A stretch of 6,497 nucleotides of DNA, from positions 1 to 6,497 of the forward strand of contig JAICQC010000267.1 in assembly GCA_025938055.1 (NCBI GenBank), given 5' to 3'. The first letter of the stretch is position 1. Each line of letters begins with the position of its first letter. The position numbers and the translations under genes were made by a program. This document shows, piece by piece, positions 4,780 to 6,497 of the stretch. The DNA comes from Anaerolineales bacterium. GTDB taxonomy: Bacteria; Chloroflexota; Anaerolineae; Anaerolineales; Villigracilaceae. The notes under the pieces were generated by a model. It was given only the letters and a program-made list of their open reading frames with translations. It did no database searches and was not told where the DNA came from.

Positions 4780-6497
4780 CCGCCCAGCGCAGCGACAACC
4801 ATTCTGTTCAAATCAAGCGACTTGCCGCGCTCAAGTTCCTCCTCGATATCATCGGAACGCACCTTCTTCACATCTTCGAGCACAAGTTGAATATCACGGT
4901 GCGTATCACTGTTGGTTTCGGGGTGAGACATGCAAAATCCAAGAATTTGGAGCGCGGATTTGCGTTTGCCTTCCGCCGCGAGAATATTTGCGTAGCCTAC
5001 AAGCGAAAACAACACCCATGAGATGGAATCGTTTTCAAGATTGAGTTGCAGCGCTTCATTCAGCGAAGCATACGCCTCACGCAGCTCACCCAGACCCACT
5101 TGTGAATAAACGAGATTGATCAGCATGATGGGCAGAGTATAACGATTGCCTAATTCGCGCGCCAGTTTGATACCTTCCAGAGTATAGGGTTTGGCTTCTG
5201 CATATCTTCTTTGGACACGGATCAACTCACTTAGATTGTTATAGGTACGTGAGAAACCATATCGATCGCCGGCGAGTTTGCAGATCTCGATCGCTTGAAG
5301 ATAGTAATCATGCGCCCGTTCGAACTTATGAGTATTCACACTGATCATCGCCAGCATATTTAAGGAGAATGCCTGCGCGATGGCATCTCTTGCCTCTTTT
5401 GCAAATTCGTAGCTCTCTTCGCCATACCGTTGCGCCTCGGTATATCTCCCCTGATAGTGACTGATATAACCGAGCTGAGCGAGAGTATAGGCGATCACAT
5501 CGACATCATTCAACTCCTGCGCGATCGCAAGACTCTCCTGCAATTGTTTTTCCGCCTGATCATACTTGCCCTGCTCTAACCCGGTGCGACCCAGCCGCGC
5601 CAATGCTTTGGATTCGAGCCTCAGATCATCGATGCTGCGCGCCAGCACGATACATTCCTCAAAACGCGCAGTGGCGGTCGTGTGGTCGGTGAGCCAGAGA
5701 TGAGCGACACCAATGGTCAGCAAAAGCCGCGCGCGCATCGCGGGGTTCGTGTCCTCAGCGGAGGCAAGGATGGCTAAGGCACGCTCCGAGGCAGAAAGCG
5801 CTTCCCGATAGGCGCTGAGGCGCATGGATTTTTCCGCAGCTCGTTCAAGGAATTCGACCGCGCGTGCAGTATCACCTGCCAATTCGTAATGCTGGGCGAT
5901 CAGACCCAGATATTCATCGATCCGCTCGCCGCTTTGCTGGATGAGCCAATGAGCCGCCATCCGATGATACAGTTTGCGCTTGGCTTTCAGCACCCGTTCA
6001 TATGTGACCTCCCGCAAAATGGTGTGCTTGAAAATGAATTCTTCGGCGCTGGCAAACGCCGACGGCTGGCGGGAAAAGACCAGCTCTTTATTTCGTAAAG
6101 CGCTTAAAGCAGAATGGATGTCCTCACCACCGGTGAGCATCGACGCAGGCTCTGGGGCATGAATGGCTGCCACAGCCGTATCCCAAAACGTGCGACCAAT
6201 CACCGCGGCACGTTCGAGTACTTCATTCTCTCTGGAGGGAAGCCGGTCAAGACGAGCCTGCAAAACACCCGTCAGCGTGGCAGGCACGCGTAGTTGAGTG
6301 ACTCGATGGGGAACAATCTGCCACATGTCATCCCCCTTTACAATCACACCATCTTCGATCAATACCTTGATCAACTCTTCCAAATAAAAAGGATTTCCCT
6401 CTGCATTTTTCGCCACAGTTTCTACAAGGTCAGGAGGCAGATCAGGCACATTCTGCAAAATTCCGCTGACCAGCTCGCGGCTGGCATCGAGGTCGAG
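4776..6497 (-). CDS. AAA/STAND-type ATPase with TPR repeats, partial (N-terminus outside window)
   Basis: C-terminal part of a large signalling ATPase; 573 residues are visible and the frame stays open to the right edge. Near the start is AEGNPFYLEELIKVLIEDGVIV (visible residues 32-53), then RVPATLTGVLQARLDRLP and AAVIGRTFW (97-105). This is the post-NTPase segment typical of predicted ATPases linked to class III adenylate cyclases or LuxR regulators. Tandem TPR-like helical pairs follow from about 195 to 520, for example ALARLGRTGLEQGKYDQAEK and YNNLSELIRVQRRYAEAKPY, and should bind a protein partner. The tail ELERGKSLDLNRMVVAAL resembles the end of LuxR-type and cyclase-type ATPases. There is no C-terminal DNA-binding domain, so an N-terminal cyclase, kinase or regulator domain is possible off the edge. 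Walker motifs are not in the window. The TTG at 6456-6458 is not the start, because homologous sequence continues upstream. Its stop overlaps that of the converging gene. Confidence 0.87.
   Translation of the reverse strand, partial: LDLDASRELVSGILQNVPDLPPDLVETVAKNAEGNPFYLEELIKVLIEDGVIVKGDDMWQIVPHRVTQLRVPATLTGVLQARLDRLPSRENEVLERAAVIGRTFWDTAVAAIHAPEPASMLTGGEDIHSALSALRNKELVFSRQPSAFASAEEFIFKHTILREVTYERVLKAKRKLYHRMAAHWLIQQSGERIDEYLGLIAQHYELAGDTARAVEFLERAAEKSMRLSAYREALSASERALAILASAEDTNPAMRARLLLTIGVAHLWLTDHTTATARFEECIVLARSIDDLRLESKALARLGRTGLEQGKYDQAEKQLQESLAIAQELNDVDVIAYTLAQLGYISHYQGRYTEAQRYGEESYEFAKEARDAIAQAFSLNMLAMISVNTHKFERAHDYYLQAIEICKLAGDRYGFSRTYNNLSELIRVQRRYAEAKPYTLEGIKLARELGNRYTLPIMLINLVYSQVGLGELREAYASLNEALQLNLENDSISWVLFSLVGYANILAAEGKRKSALQILGFCMSHPETNSDTHRDIQLVLEDVKKVRSDDIEEELERGKSLDLNRMVVAALGG

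Noticed and set aside
6456..6458. TTG as the true start of the ATPase-TPR gene
   Set aside because: The frame is open to the window edge and upstream residues (LDLDASRELVSGIL) continue the typical ATPase sequence, so the gene is simply cut by the window.
1..6497. A new defence or mobile system in this window
   Set aside because: All five genes belong to common housekeeping or signalling families, with no nuclease, integrase, toxin pair or array; I found no support for such a system.

Overview
The window reads like an ordinary chromosomal segment of a Chloroflexota bacterium, most likely class Anaerolineae. This is an inference from the kinds of protein: a GAF-GGDEF cyclase, a free-standing 'helicase-associated' protein without an ATPase, and an ATPase-TPR protein that ends in a LuxR/cyclase-like tail. 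Moderate GC content and a weakly matching 'GTCCTGAG...GAAGGG' dispersed repeat fit this. No rRNA, tRNA, CRISPR array, transposase or phage gene is visible.

Layout: (1) 1-546, minus strand: the N-terminal two thirds of a short-chain dehydrogenase/reductase, cut by the window edge. (2) 547-757: a divergent intergenic region with a 12-bp perfect palindrome just upstream of a TATAAT box. (3) 758-2023, plus: a GAF-GGDEF diguanylate cyclase with an intact inhibitory site and a GGDEL signature. (4) 2024-2161: a gap with a TATAAT box and a 15-bp perfect inverted repeat. (5) 2162-3103, plus: a diacylglycerol kinase/YegS-type lipid kinase. (6) 3081-3154: an octamer repeat of eight units in two opposing tracts. 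It encodes the last residues and stop codon of the kinase and appears to supply a promoter for the next gene. (7) 3160-4779, plus: a 539-residue helicase-associated (Helicase_C_3-like) protein with no helicase motor. (8) 4776-6497, minus: the C-terminal part of a large AAA/STAND-type ATPase with TPR repeats, running off the right edge. Genes 7 and 8 converge and share a CTAG at their stop codons.

The genes do not form an obvious pathway. The cyclase and the lipid kinase point the same way, but the 138-bp gap between them has its own -10 box and hairpin, so they may be separate transcription units. I see no convincing new multi-gene system. The most notable signals are non-coding: the octamer repeat with its phased promoter and apparent leaderless start, the nested hairpin ahead of the lipid kinase, and the palindrome at the cyclase promoter.
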